NCBI RefSeq assembly: GCF_000143415.4
Contig: NW_003314322.1
Coordinates: forward strand, 859,798-923,797
Direction: 5' to 3'
DNA from: Selaginella moellendorffii
Lineage: Eukaryota > Streptophyta > Lycopodiopsida > Selaginellales > Selaginellaceae
DNA: 64,000 nucleotides
In this document: positions 24,960-39,130 of the stretch, piece by piece
Position numbering within the stretch: position 1 is the stretch's first letter
How the letters are laid out: every line of letters starts with the position of its first letter
Program-made: the position numbers and the translations under genes
The notes under the pieces: generated by a model
What the model saw: the letters and a program-made list of their open reading frames with translations, nothing else
Databases searched by the model: none
What the model was told of the DNA's origin: nothing

Positions 24960-26555
24960 TCTCAGCCCGGAATTCTCACGCGGCCACCTCCCCACGCAAA
25001 ATCACCATCTATCGCCGCCGGAAGAACCCTAGCAATGCCGCGATCGCAAGCGCGCGACGCACATTCCCCGGCAAAGCATCGATCGATCGCCCCGCCGCCC
25101 GCAGCTCCTCCCAGCCAAGGCGCCGCGCTAACTCTCGCTTTTACCCTAGCCGAAAGGATAGTCGACAGGGAGAGCTTCATAGCATCCGGCCGTACAGGGG
25201 CATATTCGCGCCGGACGCGCGGGAATCGAGCATCGGCTTTTGCGCGGCAGGGAATCGAACCCCCGACCGGACATCGTAATTAGGTGTTGGATTGACGAGC
25301 AAAGTATAGCCACAAAGGCATTGTGTGACCCACCAGGAGCCACACAAGAGAACAAGGAGGTGGCCACTGTGAGTAGAGCACCTCTCCCAGCAGCGGTTAC
25401 ATCAGTGCTGGAGAAAAAGAAAGAAAGAGAAAGGAAGGAAAAAGAAAAAAAAAAAAGTGGAGAAGGAAGACAAAGAGGGATAGCATCTCTGGGGCAAAAT
25501 TCTCGATGGATCGATCCTTGCCCTAGAGAGAGCTAGAGGGATGATCAATGGCTTCTCTATCTATGCCCTAAACGTGTACTGTAGCAGAGGGGGTGAGTAA
25601 GCAGCAATGGCACAGGAAACCCGGAGAATTGGAGGGCGAGAGGTTTGTCGCGAGCTTCTTTAGGTAGTGGTTTTTTTTTTGGGGGTCTTTTCTTTTTTTT
25701 CCTTTCTCGTCTGATCCATCCACACACGCACTGCGGCTGGGTTGCTTTCGTGTCCGAATCACAGCAGTCGGGAATTGAGGAGCAGCCAATTCGAATGTCC
25801 TGATTGGGATTCCCGGAAGGAGGAGGAGGGATCGATGGTGGATCTGTGCGAGAGGAGAGATGGAATAGCGAAGAGGCATCCAAAGGAAGAGGACAGGGTA
25901 GCCTATGGTAGAGTGGCGCTTCTCCATCCTCTCCCTCTCTCTCTCTCTCAATCTATTTCTCTCTCTTCTCTCTCAATGCTCGAGGAGCTTCCGGAATGTC
26001 AATGCAACTTGCGCTGGATCGGAGGCAAATGGGGCAACTAGGCAGCGGCAGCGACGAGGAGGGATCTAGCGCGAGCGAATCGAGAGAGCGGGAGTGGTGG
26101 GCGAGGGATTCTTCCATTTCCTGGCGAGGGGTTTTCTTTTAGATCGTCTTGCCCGATCGATCCGGGGCCATTCTGGATCGGGAGCGAGGTGGGCGGCGGG
26201 GGATCGGAGGGATCCGTGGTGGGTTCTCGAGGATTCGTGGGAATTCACGAGGTTTGGATTGGCGGGGAGCCGAGGCGCGCGGGTGGCGACAAGGGGACGT
26301 AGGAGTCAGGGGGGAACAGGGGCAGGGCTTGGAAATAGAAGCAAAGGATAAACAACGAGCATAGCTCTATCTTCTCTTTCGCGCGAGGCGATCTCTCTCC
26401 CTCCCTCTCTCTCGCGCGCGACGACGGCGACCACGAATCCCCTCCTCCTCGAGAGACGTGTCGGTGGAGCTAATCAATCCATAGCCATAGCTCCATGATA
26501 TCACGGCTGAGGTAAGACCTCCGATCCAGCGAGTTTGGCCGAGCACCACGCGACG
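24960..26555. other. Divergent promoter region, MAPK / PAS-Raf kinase
   Basis: About 1.6 kb separates the MAPK start (minus) from the PAS-Raf start (plus). It should contain both promoters and leaders. CT- and GA-rich tracts (25930-25980 and 26385-26415) precede the PAS-Raf ATG. T-arm-like motifs at 25222-25261 are listed separately. Open frames on both strands here have no domain, and their NRTPD-type peptides are artefacts of the T-arm motifs. Confidence 0.5.
25222..25261 (-). repeat. tRNA T-arm (B-box)-like motifs
   Basis: GGAATCGAACC at 25251-25261 is the exact reverse complement of the pol III B-box consensus GGTTCGANTCC. It is followed on the minus strand by CTGCCGCGCA, much like the 3' half of a tRNA. 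A second, imperfect copy (GGAATCGAGC) starts 29 bp to the left at 25222. On the minus strand I cannot find an A-box, an anticodon arm or a matching 5' acceptor strand, so this is not a complete tRNA. It may be a tRNA-derived fragment or SINE relic. Confidence 0.45.
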
Positions 26556-29500
26556 ATGCCAATGCTCGCGCCAGCGATCCGGCGGGGGCTAGCGGTCGTG
26601 GGCCTGGGAAGCAAGGATAGCAGCGGCGGTGGCACGGAGTCGCCAGAGGCGGATTTGACGCCTCCCGGATCGTCGGAGCTCAAGCGCAGCCTCCGCAAGG
26701 GGCTGGCGGCCGTGGGGCTCGGCCCCAAGGAGCAGGACACCTCGCCATCGCCGCCCGTCACCTCCGCGCTGCCTCCGCAAGAGGAGATCCTCAAGCAGCG
26801 GATTTGCGAGCTCGAGGAATCGCACGCGCGGCTTACCACTGCCTTGATCCATGTTATCAACAACGCGCCGGAGCCCGTGCTCGGCACTCTGGAGCCGGTG
26901 CTCGAGACGCTCGATCCGTCCATCCTTCCGCCAAAGCAAGCGTCGGGCTCCGACCAAGGGAGCCGCGAGTCGTCCGTCAAGGACGTGGATTCGCCGGTTC
27001 TACTACCGCCGATCGACACCACCTCCGAGGCCAGCCCGGTGACCGCCCCAGTGGATTTTATCACTGTCGAAGGGAGTGGTGGTGGTGGCGGTGGTGGTGG
27101 CGGTGGTGGCGGTGGTGGCGGCGGTGGTGGCAGCGGTGGCAATGAAGGTGGTGCTGGCGGCGATGGAAGTGATTTTCTATCGGCCTCGAGGAAGATGCTT
27201 CCCAAGCACTTTGGCAACGTCTTGCAGTCCATGGGACAGGCCGTGTACATCTTCACTCCCTCTGGCGAGGTGACATACTGGTGAGTTCTTCGCAAAGGTT
27301 GGATGGATTTTTCGAGAGCTTTTGCCAACTTCGCTTGCTTGCTTCTTCCCAAAGTTTGGATTTTGCGAGAGCTCTGCCAACTTCTCTTGCAAAGTTTGTA
27401 TTTTTTTCTAGAGCTCTGGCAACTTTTCTTTCTTGTTCTTTGGCAGGAACCACGCCGCGGAGCTTCTTTTTGGGTGGAGCGAGGCCGAGGCGGTGGGACG
27501 CAAGGTGTCCGAGCTCATTGTGGAGCAGTCGGCTCAGGGGTTCTTGTCGGAGCTGGTTGCGCGGCTAGGGAATGGCGAGTCGTGGACGGGCCAGTTCCCG
27601 CTCAGGAAGAAGAACGGGGAGGTTTTCACCGCCTCGGTCTCGGACAATCCGTTCTATGACGACAATGGTGTGCTCATGGGCATCGTCGGCGTGGCCCACG
27701 ACGTACGTATGCTCCAGGAGCAGCCGAATCCACTGGCGGCTCCTCGAGAGAACTGGGAAGATCTGGAGAAGCAGCACAAAAAAACTCCGTTTCCGTCATC
27801 GATCTCTCAGTTGGTACGAGTGATGCTTTCCAAGTTGAGATCTTTCTGTTCTTACTTTCGGTTTCCTTCCTTGCCAGGCTTCTAAAGTTATGTCAAAGTT
27901 GCGAGTGAACGACAACAGCGACGATCGAGAAGGTGGCAGCAATGGCAGCCAGAAATCCCACGAAGAATCGCCCGGTGACAAGGAAAGGCACGACTTCCAG
28001 TCTCCGCCAGGGAGCGGGCCATCGCCAACCAAAAACTCCTCGAGACAGCAGCAGCAGCTCGATTCGGACGGAAGTCCCCACGGCGAAGAGAACCGCTGGA
28101 ACGGTGCTCGGAGAGCTCTGAGCAACAAGGCCGAGACGTGGATGGCGAAGAAAGGAATAAGCTGGCCGTGGAACTCTCCTCCGGATTACAGTGACTCGTC
28201 GGACTCAAGCGTGAAGAAGAACAACATCATCTGGCGACTCGTGAAAAAGCCGAGAGATCATGAAAGCGGAGAGAACAGACCGAGGTTCGGGCATAGCCAC
28301 AGCACCCCTCCCAGGCTCTACAACCCCGGCAGCCATGATCCGGAGGAGTTCGTCGGAAGTGGTGCCAGTGGACGAAGCAGCGAGTCGAGCTTCCAAAGTT
28401 TGAACCATTCGGGAGTGGAGGACGCGGAGGAGATTCGCTGGGAGGAGCTCACGATCCGCGAGCTGATCGGACAGGGTGAGTGTCAAAGTTTGATCGGTCA
28501 AGTCTCTCTTTCTTTGCTTTTTTCCGCTGAGAGTGTGCTTGGCTTAACAGGCTCCTGTGGATCCGTGTACCGTGGAATGTGGTGTGGCTCTGTAAGTGCG
28601 CTTTTGTTTTCTAAAAGTTTGAGCTTTCGTCACTCGTGATTGTCTTTCCAGGACGTCGCTGTCAAGGTTTTCTCCGAGCGTGGATTTTCTCCAGCTCTTC
28701 TGGATGATTTCCGCAAGGAGGTGGCGATCATGAGGAAAGTCCGCCACCCGAATGTGCTGCTGTTCATGGGAGCCGTGGCGACGCCGGACAATCTCTGCAT
28801 TGTCACCGAGTTTCTTCCTCGGTGAGATTCGATCTTATCCTTCGTGTTTCCATTTCTTCCGTTCTGGATTGTGACCGGAAGTTTGTGGTCGTGGCAGTGG
28901 AAGTTTGTTTCGCTTGTTGCATCGGAAAACTCCTGGATTGGATCTGAGGCGCCGACTGAGAATGGCTTTAGACATTGTAAGTTGATAGATCTTTCTTCTC
29001 TCCTTTTCTCTTGAGAGTGACTTGGTAATGACAGGCACGAGGAATGAATTATCTTCACCACTGCAAGCCTCCAATCGTTCACCGCGATCTCAAGTCCTCG
29101 AACCTCCTCGTGGACAAAGATTGGACCGTCAAGGCGAGATTTTTTTCCTCCTCTCCCTTTCCCGGGGTCTCATTCCATTGATCTTCCAAAATGTAGGTGG
29201 GGGACTTTGGTCTTTCGAGGCTCAAGCATGCAACGCTTTTGACAACAAAGTCAGGACGCGGGACTGTAAGTTCTTCTCTCTATTTTCGAGCTTTTCTCTA
29301 AAACTTTTCCTCTGGCAGCCACAATGGATGGCGCCGGAAGTGCTGAGAAACGAGCCTTCTGACGAGAGGTTTGCATCGAATCAAATTCTTTCTCTTGTTC
29401 ATGGCTGGATCGAGAAATAATCTTCTGGTTGTCGCTGTTTCTAGAGCCGACGTCTACAGCTTTGGCGTGATTGTCTGGGAGCTCGCCACGGAACAAGTTC

Positions 29501-29857
29501 CCTGGGACGGAATGAATCCCATGCAAGTAAGTTCTTCCTAAACTCTCTCAAGAACACGGACTTCTACTCTCCAAAACAGGTTGTGGGAGCTGTGGGATTC
29601 ATGAACCAACGATTGACAATCCCTCCAAACACAGACCCGGGATTCACTGCTCTCATGGAACAATGTTGGCAAAGGTAGACTCCAATTTTTATCTCCCCAA
29701 TCTCACAGATCTCTCTCGTACTTCCTCCAGCGATCCCAAAGCGCGACCCTCTTTCGAGGAGATCATTGCCAGGATCCGCGAATTGCTAGCACAAATAGCG
29801 GGATCGGCATCGAAGTCACAGTCGAATGCTAGCGAAGAATCGACCGCACAGAGTTGA
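26556..29857 (+). CDS. PAS-domain Raf-like MAPKKK
   Basis: Twelve exons (26556-27280, 27447-27813, 27878-28475, 28551-28591, 28652-28821, 28898-28976, 29035-29133, 29197-29265, 29319-29368, 29445-29526, 29580-29674, 29731-29857) give 833 aa. Order: N-terminus with a run of about 18 Gly, PAS domain (about 207-330: [17 protein letters not shown] ... IVGVAHDV), Ser-rich linker, and Raf-type kinase (about 555-815). Kinase motifs: [59 protein letters not shown]. The family is the Arabidopsis PAS-kinase group (At1g67890/At5g49470 type). Intron 7 starts with GC (AAG|GCGAGA at 29134) and must be spliced to keep K-VGDFG. ATG 26556 is the first in frame. It probably acts in a MAPK-type cascade or as an independent Raf kinase; the substrate is unknown. 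Confidence 0.93.
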
Positions 29858-30095
29858 GAGAAGAAGCGCTTGTGTATAGCTAAAAGGTGTATATTTGATA
29901 TGCTTTTTGGTGTCATATTCTTTCGTTAAAACCTCTTAACAACAGGGAGCTTTAGGGCTCGTCGGTGTAAGCTAGGTGTAAGCTAGGTCTAGGGTATTGT
30001 CGTGTGGCGGAGCGAGCGCGCCATGGCGCCGGGAGGAGGGGGATTGGCGCCACTGCACTGAGAGCTGCTGATTCCTGGCAGCATTCCCGGGGGCG

Positions 30096-33042
<2,947 letters not shown>

Positions 33043-33222
33043 CGATGGAGAGCTCGATCGCTCAAGCAAAATTCTTCCACAGTGAAAGGGAGCAAGACGG
33101 AGGAAAAGAATGGCTCGTCATAGGAAGATTTATAGGCTGTGAGACACACGGTTATAATGAATATACATACGTTTAAAACTCGATTCCTAGGGTTTTGAAA
33201 GTTCTAGCCTAGCGAGGAAGAT

Positions 33223-34654
33223 ATGGGGCTCGTGCTGCGTCTGGCGGTGCCGCATTCCTTCTCCCTCGCGCGCGTCGTGTGTAGCTATGGATTCTACATG
33301 ATGCAGCCGAACAGATGGCTGCCGGAGAGCGGCGATCTGGAGCGGCCGCTGCGGCTCAAGGACGGGCGTGCTGTGGTGACGATCTTGTCGGAGGAAGCGC
33401 CCGGGATGCTGGCTGTGAGGGTTTTGGGCGTGGAGGAGCTCCCGGAGGACGATCGGGAAGAAATTCTGGTGAGTAGGTTCTTAGATTGTGTACGTTGTGT
33501 AAGGGAGAATTTCGTTGTGACAGAGCCAAGTGAAGAGGATGCTGAGGCTTTCGGATGAGGAGGATTTCCTGGTGACTGGCTTCCATGCTCTTCATCCCAA
33601 AGCCAAGGAGGAAGGCTTTGGGAGGCTGATACGATCGCCGACGCTGTTCGAGGACATGGTGAAGAGCATTCTTCTCTGCAATTGCGGGTAAGTGGATTGG
33701 ATGATTCTTTCTTTTGTTTCATGCTCTTGTTTCTTGTAGGTGGGGAAGAACTTTGCAAATGGCCAGGGCCTTGTGCGAGCTCCAGTTTGAGCTCAAGGGA
33801 GCTCCAGTTGGATACACCAAGGTGCTTGCGTACGAAAAGATTGAATTTGCGGTCACCACGGTTTCGTCCTCGTCGAAAAAGAGGAAGAGTGTGGTCGCCA
33901 GAAGCACAACCAAATCCAGGGTGAAAAGACTGCAAAAAGCTTTCAATGAGAGCATGCAAGGCGCTGGGCTTGCTCCACCCGAAATGCTGGAGGCTGAAAC
34001 TGGGACGCAGGCTTTCGATACACAAGTCGGAGCTTTTCCAACCCCGGAAGAGCTGAAGGATTTGGAGCCGGACTTCCTCTCCAAGCGATGCGGCCTTGGA
34101 TACCGAAGCAAAATGCTGGTGAAGCTAGCACAGGACGTTGCTTCCGGGGATTTGGAGCTGGGAAAGTTTGAAGGCCCAGAAGCACTCCAAGGCGACAGCT
34201 TGAGATGCGCCGTTTTGAAGGTCTATGGATTTGGGCCCTTCTGTTGTGCCAACGTGATGATGCTACTCGGGAACTACAACGTTATTCCGGCCGACTCAGA
34301 GACTCTTCGACATCTTAAACAGGTGAGAGTTATCCTCTGTTTTCGTTCTTATTTGCTGCATTTAACAGTTTCATGTTCTTAGTTTCACGGTATGCAAGGT
34401 GTTACAAAGCAGAATCTTGCAAAAGTTGTTGCAGCAGTCTACGAGAAGTACAAACCTTACGAATTTCTGGCCTACTGGTATTTCCTACTGTTCTTCTCCT
34501 TTCGCTCGCCTTTATATTCGTGTCCTTATTTTCTAGGTGGGAGATATGGAGATCTTACGAACAGCGTTTTGGAGATTTGACACGAATGTCTGCGTCCGAG
34601 TTTCATCAGATCACTGGTGTGAACATGAAGACGCTCAACGCGGAAACTTCGTAA
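33223..34654 (+). CDS. HhH-GPD DNA-glycosylase-like protein
   Basis: Five exons (33223-33468, 33524-33687, 33740-34322, 34383-34477, 34537-34654) give 401 aa. The fold resembles the helix-hairpin-helix-GPD superfamily of base-excision glycosylases: an N-terminal module (YGFYMMQPNRWLP, then a beta-rich region), LIRSPTLFEDMVKSILLCNC, a CGLGYRSKMLVKLA segment typical of HhH-GPD proteins, and VYGFGPFCCANVMMLLGNY followed by VIPADSETLRH, where the Asp sits at the usual catalytic position. Instead of a Lys-Gly hairpin it has a VYGFGPF hairpin. It belongs to a poorly characterised plant group of glycosylase-superfamily proteins, so the substrate is unknown. A basic KKRK stretch may direct it to the nucleus. 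Confidence 0.85.
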
Positions 34655-34734
34655 CCAACAGGTGAGTTTTCTCTATCCATTTTATCGTTACATTTTAGGT
34701 TACGCGGGTTTTTTTTCTCCAGGGCGGTTTCAGC

Positions 34735-36074
34735 ATGAAAAAGGTGAGGGAGGGGCTTTACATCGGGTGCCTGGATGATGCGCTCAAGTACCTGTTTGGA
34801 TCCGAGTCCGGGATCACGCACGTCCTGTCTCTGGCGTCTCTCAACTTCCTCACGGATGACAAGTCGCTGAATGCGTTCTCGGCCTTTAGAATGCGGGCGT
34901 CTCTGCGCAGCTCCCTCATGGAGTCTGTGAAGAACCCAAATGCGGATGCTGCGGCCAGTCGTCCCGAGCCAGTCACTGCCGAGCAAGCTGCTGCAAACAG
35001 AGCCAAGCTGGTCCGGAAAACTGTTCCTTTGATCGACACAGAGGCTCAGAACCTGCTCGATTATCTGGAAGAGTGCCTGGAGTTTATTGACAAGGGAAGG
35101 AGTGAAGGGTCTGTGCTCGTCCACTGCGTAGCTGGTATTTCCCGCAGGTAACGTCCTTGTATTCTGATGCTCATCCTTCCTTGTTTTTTTTATCACCTCA
35201 GTGCTACGGTGATCACTGCCTACCTTATGCGGAGCGAAAGGCTGATACTGAAAGGTCCTTTGATTCTCGCGTGTCATCAGAAAAGAACTCACACGAATTA
35301 CTTTGTTTCAACATTGCAGAGGCGCTCGCTTCTTTAAAAGAATGTAGCAAAACAGCTTGCCCAAACAAAGGATTCAAGCGTCAGGTAAGAATGTGCTGCT
35401 CGCAAGTAGTTTTTACACCGTCTCTTGTTCCCTTCAGCTGCAAATGTTTGAGGAGATGGGCTGTGTCGTGGACAAAAACAACAGTATTTACAAGAAATTT
35501 CACCTGGAAAATCTCGGTGAGCTCGTGGTTACTTTTCTCAATGGATCCCAGGTTCTAATGCTTGCTAATCAGGAAACATGTATGGGAAAGGCCAAAAGAT
35601 CGAACTTTTGCAGTTCGCAGTAGATCCAAGCTCCCACGCAGAAAACCAGAATCCATCAGGTGGAAAGTCAGGCACCTTCTTCCGCTGCAAAAAGTGCAGG
35701 CGCTTGCTTGCGTTGCAAGGCAATGTTCTCGCACACGCTCCCGGCGCTCAGGAGAAACCATACAAGTGGAAGAAAGGCGATGAGGACGAGACCTCAACCT
35801 CGCAGGTGCGGGACTCTTGTGCCGCCCTGTTCGTGGAGCCAATGCAGTGGATGACTACAGGTAAACATCTCCATTTCATGTTTTTTTCATTGCTAATGCA
35901 CAGTGATTTCTCCGTGCAGTCCAACAAGGGGAGATGGAAGGGAAACTCTCTTGTGCAAATTGCCACAGCAAAGTCGGGAGTTTCAACTGGGTGGGAGTGC
36001 AATGCAGCTGCGGTACTTGGATCAACCCGGCATTCCAGTTGCACACAAGCAAGGTTGATGCATCATGGACATAA
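34735..36074 (+). CDS. YVH1: Dual-specificity phosphatase, YVH1/DUSP12 family
   Basis: Six exons (34735-35147, 35202-35254, 35320-35384, 35438-35516, 35573-35860, 35920-36074) give 350 aa. The N-terminal half is a dual-specificity phosphatase with the Cys131-X5-Arg137 loop (VHCVAGISRS), whose last Arg codon is split by intron 1. The C-terminal half carries the zinc-binding region of YVH1/DUSP12: CKKCRR, then CANC, and VGSFNWVGVQCSCGTWINPAFQ followed by a His-containing end. In yeast and human this domain functions in 60S ribosome maturation (Mrt4 release). The same role here is inferred from the family. The gene begins only 80 nt after the upstream glycosylase-like gene. Confidence 0.92.
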
Positions 36075-36178
36075 ATGCTTGAGAACAGGTAATTCTCTGG
36101 TTTTCTATGCTGTTCAGCAAACTCCATTAAATTTCCTCTCAGAGAAATGCTCTGAACGTGGAAGAGCACAGTGTTTTC

Positions 36179-36679
36179 TCATCGCATCTCCCTCACCAAG
36201 AACACCGAGAAGGTGACAATGACAAAGGAGATGAGGAACGACATGATCATCTCAGTGAGGAGGCTGTCCATGGAGAATCCCAGCAGCGGCGACACCTGCA
36301 CCCCCGGCGGCGATTTCTTGAGCGCAAACAGGCGGAGGGCGTTGCATTCGTGGCAGGCGGAATCCATGGCGAGGATGCCGCTGGCGGCGCCGCCCAGCGC
36401 GTAGAGGGCGGCGGGCGGCGGCGTCACCTTTGGGAAGCGCATGAGCGCCGACGAGTAGGCGAGCGCGGAGGTGGAGGAGATGGTCGCAACCGTGGCACCC
36501 AGGACCAATCCATCGCACAGCCACGGCGTCGCGCGGATGTGCCTCGCGATTTGCCTCAGCCCGGAGGCCATTCCAGGCGCTCCAAATCCGAGCCCTGCGA
36601 GGCTTCCAAGTCCTGGGAGCCAAAATCCTTGATAGCGATGCTGGAGAGAGCTGCTGGTGCTGGTGCTGGTGCTGGGCAT
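36179..36679 (-). CDS. Unrecognised small multi-pass membrane protein
   Basis: Single open frame of 166 aa on the minus strand starting at ATG 36679. It converges with the phosphatase gene, about 105 nt from that stop. The N-terminus is Ser/Thr-rich. At least three hydrophobic segments are visible: around LVLGATVATISSTSALAYSS, around ALYALGGAASGILAM, and a C-terminal MIMSFLISFVIVTFSVFLV. A cluster ACHECNA contains two Cys. The last hydrophobic segment runs to the C-terminus and ends with REMR. I do not recognise the family. Overlapping open frames on the plus strand look like shadows, because the minus frame has the coherent membrane-protein pattern. Confidence 0.6.
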   Translation of the reverse strand: MPSTSTSTSSSLQHRYQGFWLPGLGSLAGLGFGAPGMASGLRQIARHIRATPWLCDGLVLGATVATISSTSALAYSSALMRFPKVTPPPAALYALGGAASGILAMDSACHECNALRLFALKKSPPGVQVSPLLGFSMDSLLTEMIMSFLISFVIVTFSVFLVREMR

Positions 36680-37101
36680 CGTTTCGGTCTTAGAAAATTC
36701 TCTTGTTGTTGCTCTGCTTGTCGTTCATGGAAGGTGGAGTTTGCTGAAAACAAAGTAGCAGTTTTGGGCAGTTGACAGGGGCGCGTGTGTTCGGCGGGCA
36801 CTGTTCCAGTGGCAGTTGACGTGGCGGCCGTTGACAGTTCAGCAGAAACTATTATAAAAGGCAATAAAAGAATCTATATTAAATATCTAGAGGCCACAGA
36901 TTTTACTAAAAAAGAAAATTGCATGCATATAAAAATATAGAATAAATGAGAGAAAATACATACAATCAAGAATGATTCTCCATTGCTCTTATTGCTCCAT
37001 TGCTTATTACTCTCCATTGCTCAAATTTCTAAAGTAGTTTGTAAAGTTTTGATTTACTTAAATTTATTATTATATATATAAATTTTGCAAAATTATTTTC
37101 G
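36680..37101. other. AT-rich intergenic spacer
   Basis: The first 160 bp form the upstream region of the small membrane protein gene. From about 36840 the sequence becomes AT-rich (with TATATATATA near 37072) and leads into the 3' end of the hexosaminidase gene. No gene or RNA is seen. Confidence 0.5.
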
Positions 37102-38927
37102 TCATATGTTAATGTTACACAATCCATGATTTAAGATACACCAGCGTGGCATCATCGGGTGAGCTGCCACTCCCCGTGACACCATTCTCTCCCGCCACTC
37201 CACCAGCCGCTTTCCTGCCTCAGTCGTCCGCTTCTTGGAGCTGGAGTCTCTATTCCCTGACCACGTCACCTCTGCCAGCGCGGAAGTCCGCGGCCACACC
37301 AGCCCATCCAGCACGTTCGCATCCGCCAACTCAGACCACAGCGCAGCCTCAGCGCCAATCACAAGCGCCGCCTCCTGCCGCGTCAGCCCGTACGCCAAGT
37401 CAAAGTCATAGATCCGCTGCCACGTCTTGTACGGCGCGCACCACGACCCGCCGCTACCACCGTAGTTGAAGGACGCGTCGTCACCGGTGATGCTCAGCGA
37501 CGGCGGCACCACCGTCCGATTGGGCTGGTCGAATCGCGAGTCGTTGAACAGGAAGTCGCCGCGACCACAGTCGAGGTAGAGGAAGTCGGACGACGACACG
37601 ACCGCGCGGTACCCCGCCGACGTCACCGCCTTGGTGTTGATGGCCCCGTTGTTCCACGTCTGTATGACCGTTGACTCCCTGGGGAGGAGGTCAGCGGACA
37701 CGTTGACCGCGGCGTCAAGCAGAATGTCCTCCCAGTACACCACCGTCTTGTTGCGCGACGCGATCATCGGGTACGTCCTGTTGACGAAGAGCTCCAGGAG
37801 GCTGCCCATGGTGGCGTTCCCGGAGGAGACGAGGCGTGAGAGCTCCTCGCTCGCGTTCCAGCAGCCGGGAGCTATCTCGTCGGCCCCTGCGTGGTAGAAG
37901 GAGTCCGGGAAGAGGGCCGTCACCTCCTCGATGATGTGCTTGAGAACCTGGTAAGTTTTTGGGTGTAGAGGATTGAGCTGCCCGGCACCTGGCTCCGACG
38001 CCATGCGTTTGCTCCAGTTTTGAGTGTTGGGATCCCACCACATCTTTCCCAGGCATGTTAACATCTCTGGGTACGCCGCTCCCCATGATGCTGTGTGTCC
38101 TGGACATAAACTTTGACTTTAGAAAGCAAAATCTGGAAGTTTTTACCTGGAGCGTCGATCTCGGGGACAACTCTGACACCGCGAGACCTGGCGAAGGCCA
38201 CAATGCGCTTCACGTCCTGACGTGAGTACGTAAACTCCGGCCCATACGAGCCTTTTTTGGAGAGCTCCGGCTCCGACTCCAGGCGTAGAGGGAACGAATG
38301 CGAGTCCGATATGTGCCAGTGGAAGACGTTGAGCTTGTTGTAGCTGAGAGCCTGGATGGTCCGAAGTATGTCCTTGACCGGAAAGAAGTTCCTGGATGTG
38401 TCCAGCAGGAGTCCCCTGTGAGAGTAGAGCGGCCAGTCTGTGATTCGGACCCCGTAGCTTATGAAGAGCTTGCGAGCTTGCGAGTCAAACTGCACCAGTT
38501 GAGAGAATGTTTCCAGCCCGTGGAGAGCCCCCCACGTTGTGTTCGACACAATCGAGGCAGAGTCACCCTCTGAAACCACCAGTGTGTAGGATTCGTCCAC
38601 ACCATTCTGTAAGCCGGCTCGTAAGTCCGACACGGAGATGACGAGCCGTGAAATAGTTGCTTGTGCGGACTGAGAAGAAATGCGAGCTTGAATGGACACT
38701 GCAGACCATTTCTCAGTACAAACTTGACGCTTGTACCTCGATGCAGCAGCTCGCAACAGCTTTGGAGAACCCGCAGGCACCGAGATCGTGAATGTTGGTG
38801 AAATCAAATGGCACGACTTGTCGATGGCCTCAACAATCTGAGGCTGCGGCCACAGAAACAACTCGGAGCCCCTGCAAACCTGCACGGACCAGAAGATGAG
38901 AAAGCCGAACAGTCTTCTCATCTCCAT
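37102..38927 (-). CDS. Beta-N-acetylhexosaminidase, GH20 (HEXO2-like)
   Basis: Two exons on the minus strand (38927-38147, 38099-37102) give 592 aa. It hydrolyses terminal GlcNAc or GalNAc, probably trimming N-glycans in the apoplast or at the cell surface. Signal peptide at residues about 1-20. A GH20 N-terminal domain is followed by the catalytic barrel: HRGLLLDTSRNFFPV, FHWHISDSHSFPL, VVPEIDAPGHTASW, and the catalytic pair Asp334-Glu335 (HAGADEIAPGCW). TWNNG and YLDCG blocks and a Trp-rich end also match. The motif HAGADE instead of the common HxGGDE resembles plant HEXO2-type enzymes. Several N-glycosylation sequons occur. The single 47-nt intron splits the Gly codon of DAPGH. Confidence 0.94.
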
Positions 38928-39130
38928 TTTGTGACGAATCCTCTGAAGAAAATGTTAGCATATTTATTTAGAAGGAACGCTCGGCATCAACAAATCCCAC
39001 CTAGAGCTGCCGCCCACACAGAAGATTTTTATGGATTGAAGAAGTGAACAGCTCCAATTTGTGTTTGTCCACTAGCAACTGTAGTCGGTGGTAAGTACAA
39101 GAAACAAAGGCTGGCTTCTCACTCGTCTTA

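Noticed and set aside
25225-25310. tRNA gene on the minus strand
   Set aside because: The T-arm and 3' acceptor-like end are present, but no A-box, anticodon arm or pairing 5' acceptor strand could be found.
36158-36775. 205-aa plus-strand frame opposite the small membrane protein
   Set aside because: Composition is erratic with no domain, whereas the minus frame has clear membrane helices.
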